Shown: positions 22,971 to 35,480 of the stretch, piece after piece
Layout of the letters: the number at the start of each line of letters is the position of its first letter
How positions within the stretch are numbered: the stretch's first letter is position 1
Source: Lateolabrax maculatus
Taxonomy: Eukaryota > Chordata > Actinopteri > Acropomatiformes > Lateolabracidae
Assembly (NCBI GenBank): GCA_031216445.1
Contig: CM062211.1
Span: forward strand, 4,352,001 to 4,416,000
Reading direction: 5' to 3'
Length of the DNA: 64,000 bases
Position numbers and translations under genes: made by a program
Notes under the pieces: model-generated
What the model was told of the DNA's origin: nothing
The model's database searches: none
What the model saw: only the letters and a program-made list of their open reading frames with translations

Positions 22971-25900
22971 CTTTTGCCTATATTTTAATCAGTCTGTGCT
23001 GCATCTTTTCAGTCGGTGCTGTCTCTCCCCTCCACTCTCTTATTGCCCTCCTGTCACGTCAAGCAGCAAGCAGGCGGAGCACAAATACCCGCATTCTCCA
23101 GCTATTCATTTTTTTTTCTTTCTTTTGCCTTATAAAAACTGCAGAACCACAAAGACAGACCACCTGTCTTTTTTTTTTATTCCAGTCATCTGATTTGGTG
23201 CCCTTCAGCAGGGACATTTATCTTCACCTCTTTCTCGCTTCATCTTTGTTGAAAGCAGCAGACTCTGAACTTTTGTTTGTCGGCCGCGCCCGCCCACGCC
23301 ATCTTCGTTGATTAGCCACGGCCCTCATCTGGCAAAAACACCCAGCAAGGCAATTTGTCCTGACCCCAGGTCTGCAGCCATATTTGCTCAGCCACACTGT
23401 GTGTTGGCATGTTCGGATGAGCACCATATGTGACAGGATGTTTGTAATGGTGGCCGCGAAGCACTCGTCAGCCATCTCTGAAGTCTATTTTTAAGGCAGC
23501 CCTGTTATTTGGATGTGTGTAGGGGATCATTGGCATCAAGGGGTGGAGGGATGAAGGCAATTTGTCCTGTTTCTGTTCACTCATCCCACTCTGGCTTTTT
23601 TTTTTTTTTTCCACACTGGAAAATCGTGGACAGCAGCCACCTCCTCTGAACAGCCGGTCCAACCTAAGGCCTAGGGATCAGAGTGGTCCAAAGTGGCAGC
23701 TTTGCTCTCAACTTTCATGTCCAAGTCCCCTACCCTCTTGAGGCATCATTGCAGAGCCAAAGTGGGATTCAAACAGGTACCGTTCCACCAACAGAGCTTT
23801 GTTTTTAATGCTAATACCCCTCAGAGAGCTTGGGCGGTATTGGCTACATGTTTTTTGCTGCTTAAAAGTGACTCCCTTGTGTATTAGACTGACTGGTTCA
23901 ATATGTGCTCTCTCCCCCTGAAGTGCGTCAAAGCTGTAGGAAACGTCGTAAAGCTTCCACAGCTAATGTGCACTGATTTTCCAATGAAACGTGAGTAATG
24001 ATGACATTATCACCTGTCGGTCACAGTGACTCTGTGGCTCATACTGTGGTTTTCACAGCTCTGTGTATTGTGGAATGGTTGAACTTTTCACTCTTTTACG
24101 GTGCTGGGAACACCTGCCACATCAAGAGCATATTTTTCCTGTCAATTTGTGAGCTGTTGGTATAGAAGTTGGCCAACGAGGGATTACAATCACATAGGAA
24201 AGTATGCTTTACAGCAGTGTGTGCAGTTGTAGGATATTTTTAAATTGTGAAACCTGGTAAAGACAAAACACGTTTTTTAAGGTGTACTGAGTTTTTTTTA
24301 ATGAGTGATTTTGTTGAGTGTGTCTTTAAAGCCCATGGTGGCAGCTTGCTTACAGTTTAAGACACCAAATTCAAATAATTTCAAGAGGTGGAAAATAGGA
24401 TTCACAATTAGCTCTGTTGCTTAAATATTCACACTGATCTTTCACATTGTCCCTCAAAATGACTATAGTTGCTCTTCAGTGTAAAACTTGCTGTTAAAGA
24501 GGCACTCCACCATTTATGCACTTGAAGATGAGCTCTAGTCTTGATTAGGACTACTTGGCCTGTAAAACCAGTTGTATAATGTCTTCTGTGCCTCTTGGTG
24601 AGCTTTCTAAAGTCAGAAAAAATAACCCATGTCATCCAGGTTACCCCAGCTCGGATCATACAAGCTCATAACAGAAAGCCTGCATTACAAACTGGAGGAG
24701 TTGATTTTGAAAGATGTTTACCAGGCAGGGAGGGTCTAACGGAAGATACTATTTAGTGGCATAACGTGAAGTGTAGGCTGCATTGATTTTGAACCCACAC
24801 AAGGGACTAAAAGTCAGGCTATCTTGGCCTCTGCCGCATTGATTTACAAAAAAAAAAAAAAGTCCCCCACTCTATGGCATGCCAAGTCACCCTTAAACCC
24901 TCCAGATTCCAGCTTTTTAGCAAAATAGGAACAAATACACTGATGTGTGAAATCTTCAGCATAGTTTAAAAAAAAACAATCAATATTGTCATGAAAGCCT
25001 CCTTAAACAAAAAAAGCATTATTGCTCATATTTATATTCTTATATTTATGTTTACTACATCCTCTTAAAGTGAAAAATCAAAATGTTTATATTAACAATA
25101 GATCAAATTACTATGTTGAATGTGCAAGGTGGTGCTCTGTGTCTAAATAGGCTAATGTTTTCCCTTTATGAGGTGATAATATGTCAGTATTGCGTTTACA
25201 GCTTGTTGTGATGCCTCCAAGTGCCCTAAAAAATAAGTTAAAGCAGGTTTAAAATAATTTTTATGGAAAATTTTAAACAAACAACAAAAAATGTTAGCAA
25301 TATTTACATAAACTGTATGCATACAGGGCTATAGGAATAGTGATTTCCATGCCTTGTACAGCTCAGTGGGTAGGGTTGGTCTACCCAGCGCTGTCCACTT
25401 ATCTTTCCATTCCTCCCATAAGGAAAAAAAAAGCAATCATGGCACAGTAAGGCGCTTTGGATAAAGGAATCCACCACATGGCACAGGGGAGCTGTACTGT
25501 TATGTGTCTCTGATCAGTCTCACTGCAGGCCTTTTTTTTTTTTTTTTTTTTTTGCAGCTCATTAATATGGGACCGTTGACAGAAGAAAAGTCGATCAGCA
25601 AACCCAAGGCCACATGGCAAGGCATTATTTTCCACCCCCTCCCTTGATTTATTATCTGTCTGTCTTAGTTCATTGTGCTGCCTTTTAACTTTCAATATCT
25701 GCTAACTGTAACCTTGAGATCCATATGGAATGCAACAGGTTTTGCGTTGAAGTAGATTTTCACACCTGGCAGAGGGAAAGGTGTGTGGATTTACTGAGTC
25801 ATGACATTGTAATGAGGAAAAGAGTGTGTGTTTGTGTGTGAGAGAAAATGTTGGTGCTCCATAGCCCTAAGGTAAGCTTTCCGTAAGTCTGGAGGTTGCT

Positions 25901-26348
25901 ATGAGACACAATGATGTAATTGCTACCAGTGAGTCATTTGCAATGAGAATGACTTCATCTCTATCTTTTTGGATTGGATTGAGAGAGTTGGCTGGTAACT
26001 CTGATGGCACAGAGAGAAAAACACTGCTTGGGTGTTTTTGGCTATGGCTCCTGGTGAATTTATTCATGACTCTTTATTCGTGTGCACAAGCCAGTGAGAG
26101 AATGGTTACACTCATTTTATGTTTTTCTACATTTCTACATATTCAGATAGGTTCATGAAAAGAAGTCACTTGTGTTTTCTTAGAAGAAAATAGCTATTGA
26201 GTGCATTTACTTGAGCTAGACAGAGCTATAAATAAAGTACCGATGTTTTCAATTTGCTTCAGGTAAACACTACTGTTGACCTCTTGGTTTGGGAGTGTGT
26301 CCCACTACCAGAGAGCCACGTGTTTGATACCGTTCAATTCTTTCAAAA
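22971..26348. other. Presumed intronic stretch with a candidate conserved block
   Basis: No gene is recognised. The part from about 23240 to 23560 is non-repetitive and richer in GC than its surroundings, with CpGs ('gtcggccgcgcccgcccacgc'), and reads like conserved non-coding or promoter-like DNA. Poly-A/T runs occur near 23597, 24848 and 25532-25553. Minus-strand frames at 23224-23475 and 25399-25695 lack protein resemblance. Confidence 0.35.
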
Positions 26349-26903
26349 GAATAGTGAATTAATAGTGACATTTTGTGATTTTTGCATTTTTGCAGAGAAA
26401 AAGATGAGAAGATTGATACCACTCTCTTATCTGTATGGTAAATATTAAGCTACAGTCAGGAGAGGTTTAGTTCAGTTTAGGCTAAAAATCAGAAGCAAGG
26501 GGACAAAGTTAGACTCCCTCTGTCCAACGGGTCCTTGAGCCGCCACTGGTTGCTTGGAAACCTTACGATGATGCCACGACTTAAGGAAGTTAGTGCGCCT
26601 GGCCAAGCAATATCACGGCACAAAACCCCCGTAAAACCACAAATTCTAGTTTTCTTCTTCGCTTTATGTATGGATCAAACAAACGAGATAACACGTGTTC
26701 ATCATTGAGCTTTAAAGCTGCTGGCATTTCTTTATTTTTACCTTGGGCAGAGCCAGGCTACCTTTTTCCCTTTGCTTCCAGTCTTTTTTCTAAAGTAAGC
26801 CAACCGTTTCCTGGCTGTAGCTTCCTATTAGGCTTACAGATATGATAGTGGTAAAACAAAAACCAGAGAAGCCTCTTTCCCATAATGTTGAACAATTCTT
26901 TTA
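26349..26903. mobile_element. Foldback-type transposable element with long inverted halves
   Basis: About 555 bases arranged as an imperfect palindrome. The left end 'aagaatagtgaatt..gacatttt' mirrors the right end '..taatgttgaacaattctt'. 'gagaagattgataccactctcttatctgtatggtaaatattaagctacag' mirrors 'gctgtagcttcctattaggcttacagatatgatagtgg'. The centre holds 'gcttggaaaccttacgatgatgcc' and 'cacggcacaaaacccccgtaaaaccacaaatt'. No open frame. Relatives lie at 18935-19313 and 38985-39105. Confidence 0.72.
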
Positions 26904-29261
26904 AAGCCTTACTCAAGATTTTCAGCCTACTTGTCAGCATTTTCTTTTTTTAGCAATAGCCATTCATTTACATTCAGTAATTGTCTCTTTATATAGTAGT
27001 TTTATTGTTTTATTGAGTTCACCATTCCTACACTGGATTGCCTACCGATGCATGTGGGATTCACAGGAAACAAGGCATGAATACAATCCAACATTACTAA
27101 TTGGAATTTTATGTTGTCAAAATCAGTGTCACTGTTTTCTGTTCCTTCTCCTACAACCGTATCAGAGCTGGCCCCCTTTAGTGACCCCTTTATTCAAACA
27201 ATAGCTTTTTTGGCTGCACTGTAAACCGATACATACTCTTGTGGTGTATTTCTGACAAAGTAGCTGCTCAAGAAGAGTGTTTGCTGCACACAAAATTCTG
27301 GTACATGTAGTATTTAGATGCACCTGCAGTTGCCACCCGTGTCCATGGGTGTCGCCGAATCCAACAGGATGGAAATCTGGAGGATTATCATTTTTAAGGT
27401 TTGTCTTGCTGAAGGGTGCTTTGGCACAAGTACACATGCCACTAGTGACAGTACTGAATGTGTGGTAGGTAATAAAGGTGGATGGGGAAAAAAACTGACT
27501 TTTTCTGCAATATATATTGCGATATGAAATAATTTCCTAATAGACTTTACAAATGGACTGGCTTCATTTGCAGGGTATATACTAAGTGTGTGTGTGTGTG
27601 TGTGGCGTTTCTTCAGTAATTTTGTGACTTTCAACCAACACCTAGATGAGGTGCCACTGGTGACGGGGGACTATGCAACCAGTTCCCTATGTGGTCTGGT
27701 GAAGGGGTGCACTTGATCAGTTTATCAAACAACCAAAACAGGCAGCGCTTATTTTGAGGTTTTGGTTGGTGTCTAGTGGGGCCTTCTTTTGCTTTTTTTG
27801 ATAAATTGATGAAGTGCAAAAAAGTTGTAGCATGACATGTTTCTTGAAATTATTAAGATTAATCATTTTGATTACTAACTGCTAAATTGTACATTTTCCA
27901 GTAGCAAGATTATGATTATCACTTTAACCATAATTGTTCAGCCTTATTACTTTTTCCTGATGACATAAAATGCTTGGATGAGTGAGCCAGGGAGTGCAGT
28001 GCAGCCTGGTGGTATCATGGTCTGCAGACTGTGGAGCTTCAGCGTACAGGATGACATCACAGCAGCAGAGCTCGTTACACCGTCATGATCCAGACATGTC
28101 ATGGGATTATGACTAATGTGAATCACTTAGCAATGATATTGTGTGCCAGTGCTCCAGTAACAAGCATTAATACTCTGTAATTGCATTAAGTGTGATCTGC
28201 ATAACAAAAAAAGAGAATGGATTAATTTTGCAAAATACATTTCTTTATGCATTATTTCATACGTATTCATTACCCTGTACAGCCATTTTTTTAGACTTCA
28301 TTCTATTAGTATTTGCAGCTGCAGTCACCTAATTTCTTCCTGTGGATCCCCATGGGAAATTTATCTTAACCAGGATGTGAGCCACTTTACTTGTTGAGTT
28401 ATTTGGCGCTATGTAGGACATAAAATTACACACAATTGTGCATGTTAACAATAACATCTTCGTTAAAGCATACCGTAGCAATTTGTGTCAAGTATTTGGA
28501 GATTGTTCAGCTCTGATCTGAAGAAGCCAGCAGCGGTCGTTTGTCACTTACTCTGACTTGTCTGTCTTTTCTCAGAGGAAGTTGTGGGACTTTCCGTTTT
28601 TAAAAACGTCTACCTACTGTAATTACCGCTGTCACACTTCCCCATAATTGACAAATCCACCGACTGTTTTCTCCAAATTCTTCTTGTCTGACCTCATCAG
28701 CACCAATTTAGGGTGCTGTCTCAGTTATCAACTAAAACTGAGCTGCAGCTTTCTTTATTCCAGCTACCACTTTCTATTATTTGCCTCCATACAATTCAGA
28801 AGTGTGGCATATTGCATGGGTGCCATCAAAAGCACATTTGATTCAGGCTTTCTTTGCTGTGTTTCCTTTATCCTCTTACAGTTTTTCCCAAGGACGTTTA
28901 TAGTCCTTTGTGGGCTTTTCACTTAACATATTACTAATATGTCCAGCCACAGGGAGCTTTTAGTGGATCTCTCAGCATAAGTCTGTTGAGATTGGAGGCT
29001 TGTGTGTCATTGGTAATGCACCACAGGAGCCTGAACACTGAAATCAAATCTACTGATCAAAGATAAACATTTAGTTATACACTAAGAAGAGATCATCTTT
29101 TAACTGTGACCTATAGTGTCTATATGTTTGACTTCTGGTGTTAGGTTTCAGGGAGTCATACGTGAGCTCTTCATTGATTTTTGTCTTTGATTTCTTATTA
29201 AGTACATTTTTAGTTTTTTTTTTTTTTTCTAGGCCTTTTGCCTATGGGAGGTTGGAACGAC

Positions 29262-29262
<1 letters not shown>
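26904..29262. other. Presumed intronic stretch without recognisable genes
   Basis: It contains a short (GT)n run (27586-27604) and a T-rich tract before the CA repeat at 29263. The word 'atatatattgcgatatga' at 27508-27527 belongs to a common degenerate teleost repeat type. The rest is featureless to inspection. Confidence 0.4.

Positions 29263-29324
<62 letters not shown>
29263..29324. repeat. (CA)n microsatellite
   Basis: About 62 bases of CA repeats with one AA interruption. The adjoining open frames on both strands are simple-repeat shadows. Confidence 0.97.
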
Positions 29325-31601
29325 CAAACACACGGCTCTGTTTGCTGCCCGTCTGCCAAAAGCCCTGAAGGCTGGCCACTGCCTGCTAATAATGCCAGTC
29401 TGCCGTGTGTATGTGAGCACATTTGTGTCTGTAAATGTGCGTATTTATGGGAGATCTGAGCTTACTGGTAGCTTATCTGTGCAAGTAAATAAGCAAGAAC
29501 ATGCACAGGTGTGCCCTGTCCTCCTCGAGGGATGAGAGGGCAGCTCTCTGAAGTGTGATGACTTCCTCAAGGCTGTGACTTTGAACAAGGGCGCCTCGCC
29601 TGCCATTGAAGGAAGCTCATTCATCATAACACATGCTGTACTACAGCAGACGGACAGGCAGAAAGAAAGACACGACAGAGACACGCATGAGCTTATGAGG
29701 GGGACATGTCATGCCTGCAATGAATGGATCTGCCTATTTGTGGAGCTGACATGTACATGTTGTCCCAAAGCTACAAGCCCCCACTGGAGAGCTGTCCTTA
29801 AAATGACACACATTTATTCACTCAACATGAGGACAATTGACTGGAGAATTAGGCCAGACACTGTCTCAGATGCTGGCAGAGGCATTGCTATGTTTAGATG
29901 CAAGTAAGATAATTGTTCTGTTGCTTAAACACATCAGGAGCTGTTGTATTTTATGTTTTGGGACCAATTTAATGTTGGGGTTTGGTTGCCTCAGATCTAG
30001 CAAGAGATTAGATTCATGCAGAGAGCTTGGATTATTTTTTTAAGAAAGTTCAAGGAAAGACATCTTTTCGGAGAAGGAAGAAAGCCCATTTTTCCTAAGA
30101 AGCCATTAAAACGAGCCAGTCAAGCATGGACAGTGAATCGAAGACGGGATGCAGAAATGTGACAGACCACTTTCAACATCCCAATGTCCTCCTTTGGAAA
30201 GCAAATGGTTTTGTCCTATGACTGCAAGGCTTGGAAAACATACAGGAACGCAACCGATTATTAAATTCGCCGGCTGAGTCTCGGAGAACATTCTCTGATC
30301 CCGTTTCTCTCTGGAGATTGATGTGTGCAGACCGAGAGCTCCCTTACCATGCTGGCTAGATTTACTGAGTTTTTGCGGTAATAAAAAACCATCTTCAATA
30401 TGGTTCTTGCCCTTTATTATGCACACTACTGAGCCAATGACCAAGACTGTAGGTTGCACTAATAGATATCAGAGCTCGAAAATTAGGTTTTGGACACGCC
30501 CCACTGTATGACGGAAAAAGGTCATACCCAAAAGGCCAGGTACAAGCAATCAAATCAGAATTTCAGCTGAGTAATTACGAGGTCTTCACATGTCTCAAAC
30601 ACTGTTCTTTTTTTGATGCCAAAACAGTTGGGCAGTCCATGGGAGGAAAGCCGAGGAATGGAGGAAGGGGAGTTTGGATAAAAAAGATGGGGCAGTGTCA
30701 CCATGGTTACTGCCAATCTCCATAATCTTTTTGTTCCTCTCTCTACCTTCAACTCTTTCTTTCCCTCTTTCTTGCTGTCTGTTTCTCACCACCCATCTGC
30801 CTGACTCGTTCTCCCCACACTTGGTGGATGTGATGTCTGGAGCTCATCAAGCGTTGCCAATGATTTACGCCATGACACGCTGCCGCTGACGGATAGCCGC
30901 ATTACTGCCAGACGTGTCACGCAAGACGAACGGCGAGGGTGGCAGTAACTGGATAGGGATCGGGTGTTGTGGGGCGTGGAGGGGAGTTGTCTTTCAGAGT
31001 GGATGGGTATCATGCCGGGGGATTGGAGGTTGTATGTGTGATTGGGGTGTTGCAGCTAGTGCAAAAAATAGGGGCTAAATTGGGAAGGAGACCTGTCATC
31101 TCTTCCACAGCATACTCCCAGTTTGCACTGGTTAGGCTTTTTAATATCAGTAATTAGATTTGAAAACAGCGGGGGGAGATGTCACACCACAGGCAGGCAG
31201 GATTTGTTGATGGTGCAGTCATTAGAGCATGTTGAAATAACCTGCTTAGATGGTGGCTCTAACCCTCTACTTGTCACAGAGAGTTTGCCTCGCTAGAAAT
31301 CCCCCCCAGGACAGCTTTCTTTATGTTATGAATGTAAACAATCATTCATCTGTTATCAAAGAATTAGAATTTATTTACCTGAAATCTGCGCCAAAACCAT
31401 CCAATTAGAGCATTAGGTAGGGGATTTAATGCTGTGTAATATTGGCTCAATCACCCACAGCCACTCAATTTCTTATTTGAATTTGGAAAATTAAATCAAA
31501 GCCGAAATGTTCACAAACTGAATTAGAAATAGTCTCCTGCACTGGATCACAACACTATGCTAATTTGTCAGTGTTTATCCATAGAAGGTCATTAAACCGA
31601 A
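29325..31601. other. Presumed intronic stretch with candidate conserved blocks
   Basis: No gene is recognised. Non-repetitive blocks at about 29550-29900, 30830-30945 and 31320-31560 have the ATTA/TAAT-rich or evenly mixed composition of conserved non-coding elements. The tract at about 30725-30790 is pyrimidine-rich. No alignment was possible. Confidence 0.3.
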
Positions 31602-32000
31602 TTACTCAAATGCAAATAAGCACTGCTGACAACTGCAGTTATTTTTGTGAAACTCCATTGATTCCTTAATTTTTCTCCTGCCCTCATCCACAGGGACGCT
31701 GAGTTCAGCTACAGGGCAGCAAACTGGTGGGGAAGTTGGTGTCTTGGTCTTTGAGTTGTCGGCAGGGCAGACGTTTGCTGCCACAGGGGCTTGATTCTGC
31801 ACTTTCACATGAAGGATGCTAACACTGCGGCCGATCGTTTTCGACTTTAAAATCACAAGGCGCTTCCCGCATGACACCGCAGGCAGCTCCTGTGTCGCCT
31901 GTCTCGAACTCTGACCCCTGAACACATGACTCCTGTCAAACAGTTGGATGTTCATCTCCGATCCGCCCACGAGGTCACCACTTGCAAGGTTAGAGGTCAT
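31602..32000 (-). other. Unassigned 132-codon open frame with coding-like texture
   Basis: The minus-strand frame starts at 31998-32000 and ends at TAA 31602-31604. It begins MTSNLASGDLVGG and ends CSCQQCLFAFE. Third codon positions look biased to G/C in the first 70 codons and residue composition is balanced, but I recognise no domain, signal peptide or membrane segment. A frame this long is expected by chance several times in 64 kb. It could be a small intronless gene, a decayed exon or chance. Confidence 0.15.
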
Positions 32001-35000
32001 TAATCAGACGTGTGAAGGGTTCACCCCCCTCCCTCGGTGCAGGATGATCAGATGGACTCCTGCTGAGAGAGTGGCTGGAATTAGCATTGATCTGACTCGC
32101 TCATGTGATTGCATGTATTTATGGACAGTAGGGTGTTTCATATTAGTTTCAGCATGGCCTGATAGACTGGATCAGGAAGAGGAGTGAAATCAGAAGGAAG
32201 ATGAAGTACAAGTGATGAGGGCTTTCGGGCATAAACAGATGGTTTGGATGAAAATAGTAGGCAACACGTTTTCTTGTTTTCTAACAGCATAATACTTGTA
32301 TTCACTGGTCAGCTTTACTTGGATTTTTTTATTGCATTGCTAATCAGTGGAGCTGAGGATTGTGAGGGTTGTCTCCGTTCTGGCGAGGCACTGGATGGTC
32401 CAACTTTGTAACCGGTTTGATCGTCAGAGCGGAAGATCCTTGCAAGTAGTATCTCAAACTGGATAGATGAAGAAGGGATAAGAGTTGGGAGGATAGATGA
32501 GCCTTATTTTAACCATTTGTTCCATGAATTACTGATCTGTGCCAGGGGATTGTATCTGCCTCAGTGCCTCCCTCCTGAAAAGTCATCCCGGTGCTGAGCC
32601 TGTTCCGCCAGCTCAGACTGAGATTGGGTTCTTCTCCAAACAAACAGCACAGATAAGACAGAGGTCCTGAAATGCTTCCCTCGACAGATAAACTCCTGTT
32701 TGTTCATGCTCGAAGAAATGTGGGATAAACGATAGTGCTGAGAGTGATATCAAAGCAAAACAGATAGCGCAGGTTTTGTTTCAACATGTTTTTCAGATTT
32801 CGCTGTGCATTAGCTAAGCTCCTTAGTACAACAAATAAAGTGAGTGACATCTCATCAGGCACACAGTATATAAGCTTAGGAGGATGTATTGTTTTTCACT
32901 GATTGATGCACATTTGCACCCAACAAAGCTCCTTTCTGGACAAGAAAACCATGTTGGCTGTTTGACAAACTTCCTGGGTTTTTCTTGTGATTAAACGCAG
33001 TCCGAACAGTTGATTGTTCGATAAAGCAGAAAAAATCTTGGCTCATCCAGTAGTGCACGTGCTGTCGAGGCTTGGCTCTATCCCACACAATATTTTGGTC
33101 GGAGTCCCTTTCAGATCACTCTGAGCGCTGCTGGAGTCTTGCCAAGAAACATCAATACTACACTGGCGCTTTCATAGATTGGTCTCATTGCACTGGAACT
33201 CTCTGGAAAACTGTTGATTACAGTAGCGTCGCAGCCGTCGCACCCCTGCATCTGTGCACAGATGTCAACATGTAAAAATAATGGGAGCAGCTGAAAAAGT
33301 CGGTAAAAGCTGTCAAATATGCTCGCTTAGTTTGGCTCGTTTCTCTCTGTGTGCATGTTGGCTTAAACAGATTATGCTGGAGCCCAGGGCGAGACAAAGT
33401 GTTTGTGGATAAGCACAGACTTTCTGGCGATTACATTTACATTTTATGCATGAAGCTGTGGCTTTTACTCGCTGCGCAGTTCTGAATGTTGAGGGTTTGG
33501 TATCTCTCTTAAGGACACATGGCTATTGGGGAACAAACACTGGCCACTGTGAACATCAAACTGGTAACCTTAGATGATTTAACACCTCACAATTTACTTC
33601 CATTGACTATGTTAAGTGCCAATGAAGGAGGTAGTGTGACCTTTATGTAGCGAGGCGCAAAGTAAGAGTGTGGAGGCATTTGATTATTTTTATGCAGGAA
33701 ACCAGGGTTTGCATCCCACCACTGTCTTGGCTTGTCCTGCCATGACCCCGATGAAGGCCGCAAGCTTAAGTGCATCACAATTAATTAGTTTTTTATTCAA
33801 CAAGAGTTGTTGGAGTCGGTCTAGGCACCTTAGAAGAAGGCGACATTGTGCCAGAAACCATTCCCTAACCAGATTTACAATCTTTCCATGGCCTTAACCA
33901 TACTGTAGTTGCCCTGCACAGATATTGTAGAAAGGGTCAATTTTAAAATCGTTTGCACTGGATGTAAAAAGTATCATTAATTGTAATTCAGTGTTTTGCA
34001 GAATTGTCCGTTGTGTTCTTTCTCTTGATCATTTAGCTTTTACTCCAGTTCCCATGCGATTTAACTAATTAATAGCTGATACACTTGGGTGCCACATCAA
34101 ATTTGGCTCAGCAAGATGTCAACACCTTGGTGATGATAAAGTTGTTCGCAACACTTTCTGTTGAATGTTTTCTATCTTTTTTTACCTGCAATCGATTGAG
34201 GTAAGATTGCAGTAATTCTCTCAATTCCTGACCCTTAAGAATTGATTTTCGCTTGCACCATCTGTGCCTCTTGTCCTTCCTCAACTGCACACACACAAGG
34301 AGATGACTTGCATGGACATATAACAGTGATTTATCTCCAACATGCATTTGAATTGTCAGTCCCAGCCGTCGCCAGCCTATATGCCTAGAAAGGAAATGTC
34401 AAGGCTCTGTCCTTGCCCCTCTTCCATTTCCTCTCAGGTTTGACACTCAGTGAACAGCTGCGGATTGCCTGAAATGGAGCACTAATTGGATTGTCATATT
34501 TTCACACGGGGGAATACAAGTGAACGAGAAAAGGGCTTCACGCAGTGGCCTTGTTTGACTCCCTTTTTTTCTCCTCCTCAATCCCCTTCTTTGCCCAGTG
34601 AGATTTTCTTTTTCCATGCGACTAGCAGGAGCTTAAGCTCTAATCTCCTCTGCAGTACATGAAAAGGAACCGGCTATCGCTCCTTTGGTTTTCTTCCCCC
34701 TCCAGTTCCTAGCAGATCAATTCACTACCTCATCCGAACACCAAACCCCCTCCACTCACCGTTGGGAGAAGCTACAGTTGCATCTGAAACACCACGGTGC
34801 CATAAGTCATTTTTTACAGCTGCCTGGAGGGCCATATAATCTCTGACGCCGCCTTTCTCTCACAAACACACACATACACAAATGGACAGTGGAAGGTCAG
34901 GTCAGCAAAGCAAGAGCGAAAGAGAAAAGGGGGGCGCTCCCATGATAACAAACATCGGAGTCCTCTGGGACACGGGCCAGCACTGGTGTAAATGCTCTGT

Positions 35001-35084
35001 TAAAGGGACAGGAAGAGGTAAGATAGAGGATGAAACTGGCTGCATAGATTGAGTTGTTGCCTTTTACTGTAAAGGTCTTCATGG
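32001..35084. other. Presumed intronic stretch without recognisable genes
   Basis: No gene is seen. Around 33690-33900 the words 'ggaaaccagggtttgcatcccacc' and 'ccttaaccatactgtagttgccctg' resemble fragments of a dispersed repeat with a tRNA B-box-like word, but boundaries are not visible. Confidence 0.35.
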
Positions 35085-35480
35085 GTCAAAAATGTGGTAC
35101 AAGGTCCAAAGCGGACCTGTGAAAAAACCTTCTTGAACCTGATGTGCATGAATGCATTATTTTAAAAAGAGACCCAATCTGAAAGGCCGTCAGAGGACTG
35201 TTAGACCCAGCCAATAGAAGTGAAGGTGATTAAACCCGATCTGCGGTTGAGCTGAGCGGACCCAAATGACGAAAGAGCATCAACACTGGTGGCACCAATT
35301 AATAAGCAGCTGTGGCAGTGCTTGTCATTTCACCCTGTTCTTTATGATTTACACACGTTGCCCCGCCTTAAAATTGCATTTTTCTCCTACGATGATTATG
35401 ATACACCACGTGATCAAGGCTGAAAGCGAGTCTGCTCAGATCCTCCTGGGCATTTTTGACCAGACCCAAGATTTGCGGCG
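35085..35480 (+). repeat. Dispersed repeat family X, copy 1
   Basis: This shares ordered words with 42125-42440: 'gatgtgcatgaatgcattattttaaaaagagacccaatc' here against 'gatgtgcatacatttattttcaaaaagagacccaatcc' there, then GTTAGACCCA/ATTAGACGTA, then 'gcggttgagctgagcggacccaa'/'gcggtcaacccaac', then 'cagacccaagatttgcggcgatagagcaggactct'/'aaagacctaaaacctgtggtaatagcactggaca'. The two are clearly related but diverged. The family is unnamed by me. Confidence 0.5.

Noticed and set aside
27630..27780. MITE suggested by 'aaccaacacctag' and 'ggttggtgtctag'
   Set aside because: The words do not align as inverted repeats beyond a few bases and no target duplication flanks them.
29210..29459. Frames over the CA repeat (also at 2989-3192 and 15548-15808) as proteins
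   Set aside because: Alternating T/H or C/V residues are translations of dinucleotide repeats.
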